A DNA stretch of 62,425 bases from Candidatus Avelusimicrobium aviculae (GTDB lineage: Bacteria; Elusimicrobiota; Elusimicrobia; Elusimicrobiales; Elusimicrobiaceae), in contig CALUXF010000008.1 in the NCBI GenBank assembly GCA_944324655.1, positions 1 through 62,425 on the forward strand, written 5' to 3'. A program made the position numbers and the translations under genes. Shown here piece by piece: positions 49,475-58,182 of this stretch; the stretch's first letter is position 1, and every line of letters begins with the position of its first letter. Below the pieces are notes generated by a model, which searched no databases, was not told where the DNA came from, and saw only the letters and a list, made by a program, of their open reading frames with translations.

Positions 49475-50349
49475 AGTCTTTCAATCACTCTCAATTTGGC
49501 GCTGCGCGCCCGGCGGTTTTGGCAAATTTCCCGGTAAGAAGGAACTATCACTTTTTTATTTACCAATTTCCATTCCCCTTGTGCCGCCAGCTCTTTAAAG
49601 CGGTTCTTTACCAAACGGTCTTCCAGCGAATGAAACGTAAGCACCGCCGCCCGCCCGCCCCGCGCGATAATTTGGGGCAAAGAGGCCAGCAGGGCTTCCA
49701 CGGAGCCCAGCTCATCGTTTACCGCAATACGCAAAGCTTGAAAAGTTTGCGTGGCAGGGTGCGTTTTGCCTCTGAAACCGTAAACGCGTTCTACAATTTG
49801 TTTTAAATCTTCGGTGGTTTGAATAGGCGCGCTTCTACGCGCGTTTAATATAGCCAAAGCGATTTGGGAAGCCTTTCGCTCTTCCCCGTAATTGGTCAGA
49901 ATACGCGTTAAATCGTCCAGCCCCCATGTGTTTACAATGACCTGCGCCGTTAACGGGGAGGCCAAATCAAACCGCATATCTAAAGGGCCGTTATTTATTA
50001 TACTAAACCCGCGGGCGGGGTTATCCAACTGATAAGAGCTTAACCCCAAATCAAACAAAGCGCCTTTTACCCCCGGTATTTGCAGTTTTTCCAGCTCTTG
50101 CGGCAAACAGACGTAACTTTCATTAAAAGTGATTAAACGCGGGTCATTTACGCGTTCTTTGGCCATTTGCAAAGCTTGGGCGTCTTTATCAAAACCCAAA
50201 ATACGCGCCTTAGGGGATAAACGCCCCAAAAACAGCGCCGTATGGCCGCCCAGCCCCAAGGTGCCGTCAGCATATACGCCGTCCGGGTCCGTTAACAGCA
50301 GGTCGGCAATTTCAGCGGCTAATATGGGGATATGGGTCCATTGGCTCAT
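49471..50349 (-). CDS. rsmH: 16S rRNA (cytosine1402-N4)-methyltransferase
   Basis: A 292-residue SAM methyltransferase (formerly MraW). It has the SAM site DGTLGLGGHTALFL, FDLGLSSYQLDNPARGFS and the C-terminal LTFHSLEDRLVKNRFKEL. I chose the ATG at 50349 because upstream in-frame codons add non-conserved residues. No mraZ precedes it; a metalloprotease gene does. Confidence 0.95.
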   Translation of the reverse strand: MSQWTHIPILAAEIADLLLTDPDGVYADGTLGLGGHTALFLGRLSPKARILGFDKDAQALQMAKERVNDPRLITFNESYVCLPQELEKLQIPGVKGALFDLGLSSYQLDNPARGFSIINNGPLDMRFDLASPLTAQVIVNTWGLDDLTRILTNYGEERKASQIALAILNARRSAPIQTTEDLKQIVERVYGFRGKTHPATQTFQALRIAVNDELGSVEALLASLPQIIARGGRAAVLTFHSLEDRLVKNRFKELAAQGEWKLVNKKVIVPSYREICQNRRARSAKLRVIERL

Positions 50350-50363
50350 AAAATGTAAAGCTC

Positions 50364-51560
50364 CTATTGTTTTTTGGCGGGAGGCAAGGTCCCCGCCGCT
50401 TTGCGTATATCGTGCAGCCAAACGTTTTCCAATACGGACACCTTGGTAAAAGGCATGCCGTACGCTTTATATAACGCTTGGTGCAAAGGCGTTTTTTGTT
50501 TTAACTCATTGCACAGCTGGTAAAACTCGTCGCGCGTGCGCTGGTTAAGCAAATAATCCACCAAGCTGTATGCCTGCGTGTACCACAGTTCCGCCTCTTT
50601 GGTGGACAGATCGCTTAGGTCTTCCGTCTCGGTCATTTTTTCAAGCGGGATAATATCTCCCTTTAAAATGCGTTTCATGGCAGGTTCCACCCACGAGGGT
50701 TTTTGCTTGCTGGCGTGTATCTGCATATACACCGCCATTCCTTCCGAAAGCCACAGCGGGGAAATAACCGGCAAAAAATAACCGTCAAAATACAAATGGG
50801 TCAACTCGTGCACGGAAAGCGGATAAAAACCGTTGCCTTCCTGCACGTACATGGTATCGGCCTTTAAGTCTGACGACGCGCCGGACCACGGCGGCCGCTT
50901 GGTAAAATTCATATAACTGTTTTTGTTTCCAAACAACATCACCAAAATGCGGTTGGGTTTAATCACCAGCGTAAAAGGGGATAAATCCAACATTAAATTG
51001 CCGTGTATGGTGTCTAGCACGGTGGAAATGCTTTGAGTAACCGGGTGGGTTTCCCGGTATATTAAATAGTTGAATGTTTCCGCCGTCATAAACCCCGGTG
51101 GCGGCGGCACCCAGCGGGACTTTTCCTGCGAGTTTTTCGGCCTGTACGCCTGCGTGGAAAAACCGGGAATGCTGGTAGTGGGCAAATCGGAAGCGATGGA
51201 TCCAATCTCTTCCAGCCCGGCTATCATTTCTTTAAACTCTTTTTCTTCCCGGGTGCTGTAATCCACCGGCTCGCTGGAAGCGGGGGCAGGTTCTTCCTCA
51301 ACGGCGTTACGCGCGGAAGCGTCCGCAAATAAATTGCTTATTTCTTTTTCGTCTATTTCTTTATGCTGGGGCTGCGGCTGGGCTTCTTTTTTCGTTTGCT
51401 GCTCAGCCCAGCCCGTTTCCAAATTTTCAGCAAAGTTTTCCGCTTCCTGCTGCAGTTGTTTTAAAGCGGCGGACGGCTCATAACCGAAATGTTTCATTAT
51501 CGGTCCGGCCAACAGCACAAACGCCGCAACAAGCAGCAGAAATTGGATAAACCTTGTCAT
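50364..51560 (-). CDS. Membrane-anchored gluzincin metalloprotease (MA-like)
   Basis: A 398-residue protein with an N-terminal membrane helix (about 5-22), a Glu/Gln/Pro-rich linker (30-150), then a peptidase MA-like domain. Zinc motif HELTH is followed about 20 residues later by PLWLSEGMAVY, whose Glu is the third ligand (gluzincin). The site looks intact. The substrate is unknown. Its place between rsmG and rsmH, translationally coupled to rsmG by a 4-nt overlap, puts it in the division/cell-wall operon, so a role in envelope remodelling is possible. Confidence 0.8.
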   Translation of the reverse strand: MTRFIQFLLLVAAFVLLAGPIMKHFGYEPSAALKQLQQEAENFAENLETGWAEQQTKKEAQPQPQHKEIDEKEISNLFADASARNAVEEEPAPASSEPVDYSTREEKEFKEMIAGLEEIGSIASDLPTTSIPGFSTQAYRPKNSQEKSRWVPPPPGFMTAETFNYLIYRETHPVTQSISTVLDTIHGNLMLDLSPFTLVIKPNRILVMLFGNKNSYMNFTKRPPWSGASSDLKADTMYVQEGNGFYPLSVHELTHLYFDGYFLPVISPLWLSEGMAVYMQIHASKQKPSWVEPAMKRILKGDIIPLEKMTETEDLSDLSTKEAELWYTQAYSLVDYLLNQRTRDEFYQLCNELKQKTPLHQALYKAYGMPFTKVSVLENVWLHDIRKAAGTLPPAKKQ

Positions 51561-52198
51561 TTATTTTCCTTTTTGAATACAGCCAAAAAACGTTTCTTAC
51601 CGTCCCCTAAACTGTAAGGGGTTAAAGGCAAAGCCTGCAGCGCGCATTTTTCAAGCATAGCCACTGGGACTTCATCCGGCTGTTCCCCCTGGTATGCAAT
51701 AAACAAGCCGCCCGGCGCCACCGCCGGCGCGCAGAGAGGCAGAATATCGGCTAATTTACCCATGGCGCGCTCGGTCAAGAAATCAAAAGAGAAGTTTCCC
51801 CCCTGCCCCAGCCTTTTGTTTGCCACTTTTACGTTTTTTAACCCTAACATCATAACGGCCCAATTTAAAAACGCGCAGCGGCGCTGTAAACTTTCCACCA
51901 GGGTAACCGTACAACCCGGCAAAGCCACGGCGCAGGTAATACCAATATAGCCGGCCCCGCTGCCTGCGTCCGCCACTTGGGCCGGGGTATTGCCTGTACG
52001 GGCGTATATATAGGCCGCGGCTTGGAGCCCGTCGCAAATATGGCGGGTGAAAATTTCCCGCATGTCGGCCACGCTGGTTAAATTAAGCGTTTCTTTCTTT
52101 TGCCACACCAACCCGGCGTAGCGTTCCAGCAAGTCTATTTGCCGGGCGCAAAGCGGCAGGTGCAAATTTTCCGCGCAGGCGCTAATTATTGGGTTCAC
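51557..52198 (-). CDS. rsmG: 16S rRNA (guanine527-N7)-methyltransferase
   Basis: A 213-residue SAM methyltransferase (GidB). It has the N-terminal NLTSVADMREIFTRHICDGLQ, SAM motif VADAGSGAGYIGITCA, VESLQRRCAFL and RAMGKL. The start is GTG at 52198 with a GGAGG Shine-Dalgarno inside mnmG, giving a 17-nt overlap. The mnmG-rsmG pairing is classic. Confidence 0.95.
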   Translation of the reverse strand: MNPIISACAENLHLPLCARQIDLLERYAGLVWQKKETLNLTSVADMREIFTRHICDGLQAAAYIYARTGNTPAQVADAGSGAGYIGITCAVALPGCTVTLVESLQRRCAFLNWAVMMLGLKNVKVANKRLGQGGNFSFDFLTERAMGKLADILPLCAPAVAPGGLFIAYQGEQPDEVPVAMLEKCALQALPLTPYSLGDGKKRFLAVFKKENK

Positions 52199-53963
52199 GG
52201 TGCAACCTCCGGTAGCGCTCTATGTGTACGGCCAAAAGCTGTATATCCGCCGGAGTAACCCCCGGTATGCGGGAAGCCTGCCCCAGCGTAAGCGGTTTAA
52301 CGGATTTTAATTTTTGGCTGCTTTCAAACAACAGCCCCCGCACGGAAGACGGGTCAAACCCGGCGGGAATTTTAATGCTGTCCGCCTGGGCCAGTTTTTC
52401 GGCGTCTTTTTTGTTGCGCTCGTAATACCCGGCGTATTTTTGGTGTATGTCGGCGTGGGTGAGCACTTTTTCAGGCGTCCAAGGATACAAATCCGTATCG
52501 TCCACCGGGCAGCCGGGGTGCCGGAGCTGTTTTTGCACTTCTTCTTGGTAACGCTCAAACGGGCGGCGGTATTTTTCTTCTATGGTGCCGTATTTAAAAG
52601 CGTAGGGCATAAGGCGCAGGTCCGCATTATCGTTGCGAAGCAAAATGCGGTATTCCGCGCGGGAAGTAAACATGCGGTACGGCTCGTTAACGCCTTTGTT
52701 TACCAAATCGTCAATCAGTACGCCTATATACGCTTCATCGCGCCGAAGGATCAGCGGCTCTTTGCCCTGTACTTTCATAGAGGCGTTTATCCCCGCCACC
52801 AAGCCTTGCCCGCCGGCTTCTTCGTAACCGGTGGTGCCGTTTATCTGCCCGGCGCAAAAAAGACCGGGTATTAATTTGCTTTCCAAAGTGGGGTAGAGGT
52901 CTTTCGGGTCAGAAAAATCATACTCCACCGCGTAGCCCGCGCGCGTAATGGGAGTATTTTCCAGCCCGGGCACGGTTTTTAACAAAGCGCGCTGTACGTC
53001 TTCGGGCATACTGGTGGAAAAACCCTGTATATAATATTCCTCCGTATTAAAACCTTCCGGCTCCAAAAAAAGCGGGTGGCTGGTAATTTCCGGAAATTTT
53101 TTAATTTTGTCTTCTACCGACGGACAATACCGCGGCCCCATGCCGTGGATACTGCCGCTGTACATGGCGGAGCGGTGGGCGTTGGCGCGCAGGATTTTAT
53201 CCGTTTCCAAATTGGTGCGGGTAATGTAGCACTGCAAGAATTTGCGTTTGGATTGTTCCCGCGCGTCCGTAAAGTGGGAAATGGGCTGCAGCGGGTTATC
53301 GGACGGCTGCAGGCGGAATTTGCTCACGTCCATTTGCCGCGCGTTAATGCGCATGGGCGTACCGGTTTTAAAACGCAGGGTATGCAGGCCGATTTCTTTT
53401 AAATTTTTAGCCAGCAAGTTGCTGGGCATGTCGTTATAACGCCCGCCGGGATAATTGACCGTGCCAATGTGTATGGTGCCCGCCAAAAACGTGCCCGTGG
53501 TTAAAATGACGGTTTTGGCGCGGTAGAACGTATCGCGCAGGGTAAGCACGCCGGTAATTTTGTTGTCATCCGTCGTTAATTGGACGGCTTCATCCTGCAT
53601 AATATCTAAACCCGGTTGCAGTTCCAGCAAGTGCTTAAAAGTAAACTGATAGGTTTTTTTATCACACTGTACGCGCGGGGAGTGTACGGCCGGGCCTTTG
53701 CCGGTGTTAAGCATATGGTAGTGCAGGGCGGAAGCGTCCGTCACTTTGCCCATGGCGCCGCCCAGGGCGTCAATTTCGCGCACAATTTGCCCTTTGGCAA
53801 TCCCGCCTATAGACGGGTTGCAAGACATTTGGGCAATGGTATCCAAACTTTGCGTAAGCAGCAGGGTTTTGGCGCCGGTTTTGGCGGCTATTAAGGCGGC
53901 CTCGCACCCGGCGTGCCCGCCGCCGATTACTGCCACATCATACACTTCATCACACGTAAACAT
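52182..53963 (-). CDS. mnmG: tRNA uridine-34 carboxymethylaminomethyl enzyme MnmG
   Basis: A 593-residue FAD enzyme (GidA) that works with MnmE on wobble uridines. It has the FAD motif VIGGGHAGCEAALIAAKTGA (about 10-29), SCNPSIGGIAKG, the signature block GLFCAGQINGTTGYEEAGGQG and the C-terminal SRIPGVTPADIQLLAVHIER. It is somewhat shorter than the usual 620-630 residues but complete in motifs. It starts right after the mnmE stop. Confidence 0.97.
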   Translation of the reverse strand: MFTCDEVYDVAVIGGGHAGCEAALIAAKTGAKTLLLTQSLDTIAQMSCNPSIGGIAKGQIVREIDALGGAMGKVTDASALHYHMLNTGKGPAVHSPRVQCDKKTYQFTFKHLLELQPGLDIMQDEAVQLTTDDNKITGVLTLRDTFYRAKTVILTTGTFLAGTIHIGTVNYPGGRYNDMPSNLLAKNLKEIGLHTLRFKTGTPMRINARQMDVSKFRLQPSDNPLQPISHFTDAREQSKRKFLQCYITRTNLETDKILRANAHRSAMYSGSIHGMGPRYCPSVEDKIKKFPEITSHPLFLEPEGFNTEEYYIQGFSTSMPEDVQRALLKTVPGLENTPITRAGYAVEYDFSDPKDLYPTLESKLIPGLFCAGQINGTTGYEEAGGQGLVAGINASMKVQGKEPLILRRDEAYIGVLIDDLVNKGVNEPYRMFTSRAEYRILLRNDNADLRLMPYAFKYGTIEEKYRRPFERYQEEVQKQLRHPGCPVDDTDLYPWTPEKVLTHADIHQKYAGYYERNKKDAEKLAQADSIKIPAGFDPSSVRGLLFESSQKLKSVKPLTLGQASRIPGVTPADIQLLAVHIERYRRLHREPNN

Positions 53964-55319
53964 TTATTTCCCCATACAAAAAGTGGAGAATATAACGTCC
54001 AGCACATCGTCTGGCGTTACTTCCCCGATTAAATCTTTTAAACTAAGCAAAGCCGCGCGGATATGTTCGGCATAAATTTCACCGCCGGCCCCATGCGTTA
54101 CACGGCGTGCGGCCATTTCCAGTTCCGTCTGCGCCCTTAATACGGCTTCATACTGGCGCAGGTTGGAAAGCATCACCCCGTCCTGCGCGGCGGAGGCAGT
54201 TAAATCCCGCGTGAGGGTTTGTTTTAACTCTTCCACGCCCTCCCCCGTTTTGCAGGAAAGACGCACCAGGGCGTAATCCCCTTCCCCGGGGTTCCAAGTA
54301 AAATCTTTTTGGCGGGCGTCTTGCTTGTTTAAAGCCAAAAGGGTGCGTTTCTTTTCCGCCAGCACGTCTTGCCATAAGGCTCGTTCCTGCGGGGTGGGCT
54401 CGCGTGAAGCGTCCATCACCATAATCACCGCGTCCGCGGCTTTTAACGCTTTTAAACTGCGTTTCATGCCTTCTTGCTCGGCCGGGTCCAGGGCGTGGTC
54501 CCGTATGCCGGCGGTGTCGGTCAAAATAATTTTGCGGCCGTTAACGTCCAGCGTTTCTTCTATCGTGTCGCGCGTGGTACCGCTGGCTGCGGACACAATA
54601 GCCCGGTCAAACCCCACCAACGCGTTTAACAGGCTGCTCTTGCCGGCGTTTGGCGCGCCCACTATGGCTACTTTCAGCCCTTCTTTAATAAATTTACCCA
54701 CGGAGAACGTATCCGCCAGTTTAGCAAGCGTATCTATGGCCTGGGTGAGCGGGGCGGAAATTTGTTCGTCAGAAAGCGGGGCCATTTCTTCGTCCACGTC
54801 GTCCAGCCGCACTTCTATTTGGGCGAGCAAATCCGTAAGGCTTTTTTTAATTCCTTCCAGACGGGAGGAAAGCCGCCCGTCCAAAGAGCTCATGGCAATG
54901 GTATGCGCCTCTTTATTGCCGGCGGAAATTAAATCGCACAAGCCTTGGGCCTCCAGCAAATCCATCTTGTTGTTTAAAAAAGCCCGGTAAGAAAATTCCC
55001 CCCGCCGCGCGGGTACTGCCCCCAAGCGGCATAAAATTTCCAACAACCGCCCGCGGATATAGGGCGAGCCGTGCACAGAAAATTCCACCACGTCTTCCCC
55101 GGTAAAACTGTTAGGCGCCTGGAAATACGTAACCAAAGCTTTGTCCAATACGGTTTGCCCGTCCATTAACGCGCAAAAAACCTGCTTCCTTGGCGGAAAC
55201 TCTACCCCTGAAGCGGTTATTTTACGCGTCAAAGCCAAGGCTTCCGGGCCGGAAAGGCGTATCACGGAAACGGCGCATTTTCCTTCCCCTGTTACGGGGG
55301 CGCAGATAGTGGTTTGCAT
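53964..55319 (-). CDS. mnmE: tRNA modification GTPase MnmE
   Basis: A 451-residue protein with an N-terminal folate-binding domain, a helical domain and an inserted G domain: P-loop GAPNAGKSSLL (about 220), DTAG in LTDTAGIR, and NKQD. It ends in the catalytic CMGK, the CxGK tail needed for modification. It is the first gene of the eleven-gene operon. A TATATC lies 5 nt before the ATG, which may make the mRNA leaderless; no Shine-Dalgarno is seen. Confidence 0.97.
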   Translation of the reverse strand: MQTTICAPVTGEGKCAVSVIRLSGPEALALTRKITASGVEFPPRKQVFCALMDGQTVLDKALVTYFQAPNSFTGEDVVEFSVHGSPYIRGRLLEILCRLGAVPARRGEFSYRAFLNNKMDLLEAQGLCDLISAGNKEAHTIAMSSLDGRLSSRLEGIKKSLTDLLAQIEVRLDDVDEEMAPLSDEQISAPLTQAIDTLAKLADTFSVGKFIKEGLKVAIVGAPNAGKSSLLNALVGFDRAIVSAASGTTRDTIEETLDVNGRKIILTDTAGIRDHALDPAEQEGMKRSLKALKAADAVIMVMDASREPTPQERALWQDVLAEKKRTLLALNKQDARQKDFTWNPGEGDYALVRLSCKTGEGVEELKQTLTRDLTASAAQDGVMLSNLRQYEAVLRAQTELEMAARRVTHGAGGEIYAEHIRAALLSLKDLIGEVTPDDVLDVIFSTFCMGK

Positions 55320-55364
55320 AATTAGATATATTTTATCAATTTTTGGGGTATTTATGAGGCTTAT

Positions 55365-55393
55365 TTGCCGTACGCGCGCGAAAAAGCTATACT
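55365..55393 (+). promoter_or_regulatory. Promoter of the thioredoxin-like gene, leaderless type
   Basis: TTGCCG (55365-55370) is separated by 17 nt from TATACT (55388-55393), which ends 6 nt before the ATG at 55400. No Shine-Dalgarno. Confidence 0.6.
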
Positions 55394-55399
55394 GGCTTT

Positions 55400-55936
55400 A
55401 TGAAAAAGATACTTTTAGTGACACTTTGTGTATTAGCGGGCTTAAACGCCCAGGCTAAACCCGCCGCCAAGGCCAAAAGTCCGGCGGCTAAACCTGCCCA
55501 GCCGGTATTAAGTTTTTCTCTTCCGCAAGTAAAAACGGACAGGCTGCTTACGTCTGAAAGTCTTTCCGGCACGCCCGTATTGATTGCGGTGGTAAGTTCC
55601 GGCTGCGGATATTGCCAGCGCACGCTGCCCCAGTTGGAAGCCGCGCGCCGCGCCTTGCCGGACGTGCAAATCATAGCCGCGTTTGTAGACTCAACCCCTA
55701 AACGCCCTTTAGCTTTATTAAACAAAAACAATTTGCGCTTGGACGCGGTATACAATGCCATGCCCTTGGCCAAAAGTTTAAAAGTAGACGGCGTACCCAT
55801 GCTGTTTTTATTTGACGCCCAACACAAATTAATAAAAACTTTTGACGGGTATGACGAAAACCGCACTGAAGAAATAAAACAGGCCGCCAAAGGCTTGGAA
55901 AAAGAAGTGCGTATGATTTCTGTGGAGGCAAAATGA
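55400..55936 (+). CDS. Secreted thioredoxin-like (TlpA/AhpC-type) protein
   Basis: A 178-residue exported protein with a signal peptide (cleavage near LNAQA), an Ala/Pro/Lys linker, and a thioredoxin fold with redox pair CGYC in SSGCGYCQRTLPQLEAARR, then DGVPMLFLFD with the cis-Pro. It should act as a periplasmic disulphide reductase or oxidoreductase. It overlaps the next gene by 4 nt, linking it to a flavoprotein oxidoreductase. Confidence 0.88.
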   Translation: MKKILLVTLCVLAGLNAQAKPAAKAKSPAAKPAQPVLSFSLPQVKTDRLLTSESLSGTPVLIAVVSSGCGYCQRTLPQLEAARRALPDVQIIAAFVDSTPKRPLALLNKNNLRLDAVYNAMPLAKSLKVDGVPMLFLFDAQHKLIKTFDGYDENRTEEIKQAAKGLEKEVRMISVEAK

Positions 55937-56484
55937 AAAATATTCTGGTAATTACCGGCAGTCCCCGGCAGTTGGGAAACACGGCCATTTTGGCGGACTC
56001 TTTTATCCAAGGAGCCAAAGCCGCCGGGCATAAAACGGAAATTTTTGATACGCCTTTCCACCCGGTACAGCCCTGTTTGGCCTGCAACCAGTGCTGGGAA
56101 AAAGACTCCCCCTGCGTATTTAAAGACGGCTTAGAGCTGCTTGCCCCTAAATTGGAAAATGCCGACGTATTGGTTTTATGCACGCCGCTTTACTGGTTTA
56201 ATATGTCCGCCCAGTTAAAGGCGGTGGTGGATAAATTATATGCGTATATGTCACCCAAAGCCAAACACAAATTAAAAATTAAAGAGGCTGTACTTTTAGC
56301 CTGCGCCGAAGGGAAAGAAGAAGACGGTGATTACGACGGATTAAAAGCCACCTATAAAAGCATTTGCGATTATCTGGGCTGGCAAGACCGCGGCCGTTTA
56401 TTGGCCGGGAGCTGCGGGGAAAAGGGCTCTATTATTAACACCCCCTACCTAAAACAAGCCGTAGAGTTGGGAAAATCAATATAA
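55933..56484 (+). CDS. NADPH-dependent FMN reductase family flavoprotein
   Basis: A 183-residue flavodoxin-like protein. It has the FMN phosphate loop ITGSPRQLGNTAILADSF (about 7-24), a Cys cluster CLACNQCWEKDSPC (about 50-63) typical of iron-sulphur flavoprotein-like reductases, and TPLYWFNMSAQLKAVVDK. The reaction is unknown, probably quinone, nitro or disulphide reduction. Translationally coupled to the thioredoxin-like gene. Confidence 0.85.
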   Translation: MKNILVITGSPRQLGNTAILADSFIQGAKAAGHKTEIFDTPFHPVQPCLACNQCWEKDSPCVFKDGLELLAPKLENADVLVLCTPLYWFNMSAQLKAVVDKLYAYMSPKAKHKLKIKEAVLLACAEGKEEDGDYDGLKATYKSICDYLGWQDRGRLLAGSCGEKGSIINTPYLKQAVELGKSI

Positions 56485-56502
56485 AAAATTTCCCCGCTTT
56501 TT

Positions 56503-56528
56503 ACCCCGCTTTTGGGCGGGGTTTTTTA
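56503..56528 (+). terminator. Terminator of the flavoprotein gene
   Basis: A 7-bp stem ACCCCGC/GCGGGGT followed by TTTTTTATTT. Confidence 0.8.
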
Positions 56529-56780
56529 TTTCTTAAAACAAAAGAAAGGCCGGGGGCTTTCTCCCCCAACAGAAGCGCTGGGATAAAGCTTTTTAAGCTT
56601 TTCCACCCTTCCAAACATACATTTTCCGCTATACCCGGAAAGGTTTTTATACCTCGGATTAAGCATGTACAAACTTAAGACAATATGGAAAACAAACATC
56701 GGTTTAAATCCCAATCTTTTATATCCTTAGCCTACGCAAGATAGAAAAGCGAATGTTTTATAAACCGTGTTCGTAAAAAG
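56529..56780. other. Intergenic region without a supported gene
   Basis: A stretch of about 250 nt between two terminators. A 62-codon minus-strand frame (56526-56714) runs into the flavoprotein terminator and has no Shine-Dalgarno and no recognisable domain; I do not call it. I see no structured RNA or repeat with a known signature. Confidence 0.5.
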
Positions 56781-56806
56781 AAAAACCCCGGTTTCCCGGG
56801 GTTTTA
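56781..56806 (-). terminator. Terminator of the rpmH-jag cluster
   Basis: A perfect 10-bp stem AAAACCCCGG/CCGGGGTTTT, followed on the minus strand by CTTTTT. Confidence 0.8.
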
Positions 56807-56824
56807 ATAGGGTTAAAACAGCTT

Positions 56825-58168
56825 TTATTTAGGCTGTTCTTCTTCAGACGGGGCCGCGGCAAACAGCGGGCCGCAGGAAGAATCCGCCTTTTCCTGGGCG
56901 GGTTGCTGAGGCTGTTCAGCCGCAGATTGAGACAGTTCTTCTCTTACGCAAGCGGCAGCGGGCTGGGCCGCGTCTTGCTTGGAGGGTACTTCAGCAGAGG
57001 CTGGCTCCGTAGATACTTGCAGCGTTGTCTGCGTATACGTAACCGTTTGCACCACGGCTTGTTCCGCGCAAACGGGCTGTTCAGCCTGATAAGGCTGCTG
57101 GGCAGAGGCCGCTTGCTGGGGTTGGGCGCAGCAGCAATCCTGCCCGCAGGAGCAGGAAGATTCTTCCCCCGCGCAGCAAGAGGAACTTTCCGCGTAAGAC
57201 TGTAAATTTTGTTCTTCTTGGGCTTCTTGTAAGGTTTGCGCTGCCGCCGCAGAAGACGCCGCCGCTTGGGACGCTTCTTCCTGCGTTTTGCGGCGCAAAG
57301 TTACTTTACGCCATTTGCCTTCCCCTTCCGAAGAGGTAGCCACCGTGGCGTGCCCTTCCAGCGCGCGGTGTATATAGCGGCGCAGTTGGGCGTTCATGGG
57401 ACGGAAGCGGTAAATGGAGTTGCCCGCCTCTATAAACCCAATGCCGCGTTCAATTTCCGCATTGATTTTGTCTTCGGCCTTTCTCCAATAATTTTGCGTA
57501 TCGGTAATAACGGAGATAGGCTTATCAAAATGGCGGCTTAAAGAAAGCGTGCAAAGGTATTGTATGGCTTCCAAGGTTTTGCCTTCTTTGCCAATGACGA
57601 TGGCCGGGTGGTCGCAGTCAAACGTTAACAAAATGCGTTGTTGCTGTTCATCCCACCATACGTTTAAGTTTTCAGCCGTAACGCCCATGTGGGTAAGAAT
57701 GTCATTTAAATATTGTTTGGCTTCCTGCATGGGGGCTTTTAAATTTTCCGGTATTACGGCGTTTTGAATGCGTTCACAAGGGAGGAGCTGGGGCTCGTTG
57801 GCTTTGGGGGTTTTCTCCCTAAATTCAGCCTGGGAAGCACGCTCAAACTTGCGGCCGCGGCGTCTTGAGTCTCTGCGTTCGGAAGAGGCGTAAGCGTCTC
57901 TTTCGCGCCGTTTGCCGCCGCTGCGCCCGCGTCCGCCGCGTTTTTTGCGCGGTACGTCCATATAAATTTGGGCGTCCAATTCACTGGCGCTCCAGCGTTT
58001 TTGGCGTATTTCCACCAACGCCGGTTTGGCGCCTATACCCAAAAAACCCTTTTTGGGGTGTTCCAGTACGGTTACTTCCACTTGGTCACGTCTTAACCCT
58101 AAATCTTTCAACCCCTTCGCAATGGCGGAGGATACATCTTTTGCTTGTATTTTTACTTTAGTAGGCAT
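56825..58168 (-). CDS. jag: RNA-binding protein Jag/KhpB with long Cys- and Gln-rich tail
   Basis: A 447-residue protein, about twice the usual length. It has a Jag N-terminal domain (1-54, HPKKGFLGIG), a basic Arg/Gly linker (70-110), KH domain (about 150-225, IVIGKEGKTLEAI) and R3H domain (about 230-295, RRYIH at 263-267). Residues 296-447 form an Ala/Gln/Glu tail containing a cysteine cluster (C331, C332, C339, C341, C345-C347). Jag/KhpB binds small and messenger RNA and is linked to cell elongation. Its place after yidC is standard. Shine-Dalgarno GAGGAG. Confidence 0.92.
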   Translation of the reverse strand: MPTKVKIQAKDVSSAIAKGLKDLGLRRDQVEVTVLEHPKKGFLGIGAKPALVEIRQKRWSASELDAQIYMDVPRKKRGGRGRSGGKRRERDAYASSERRDSRRRGRKFERASQAEFREKTPKANEPQLLPCERIQNAVIPENLKAPMQEAKQYLNDILTHMGVTAENLNVWWDEQQQRILLTFDCDHPAIVIGKEGKTLEAIQYLCTLSLSRHFDKPISVITDTQNYWRKAEDKINAEIERGIGFIEAGNSIYRFRPMNAQLRRYIHRALEGHATVATSSEGEGKWRKVTLRRKTQEEASQAAASSAAAAQTLQEAQEEQNLQSYAESSSCCAGEESSCSCGQDCCCAQPQQAASAQQPYQAEQPVCAEQAVVQTVTYTQTTLQVSTEPASAEVPSKQDAAQPAAACVREELSQSAAEQPQQPAQEKADSSCGPLFAAAPSEEEQPK

Positions 58169-58182
58169 ATCAATAAACTCCT

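Noticed and set aside
56526-56714. A 62-codon minus-strand frame after the flavoprotein gene
   Set aside because: It begins without a ribosome-binding site and its end lies in the terminator of the convergent gene; no domain is visible.
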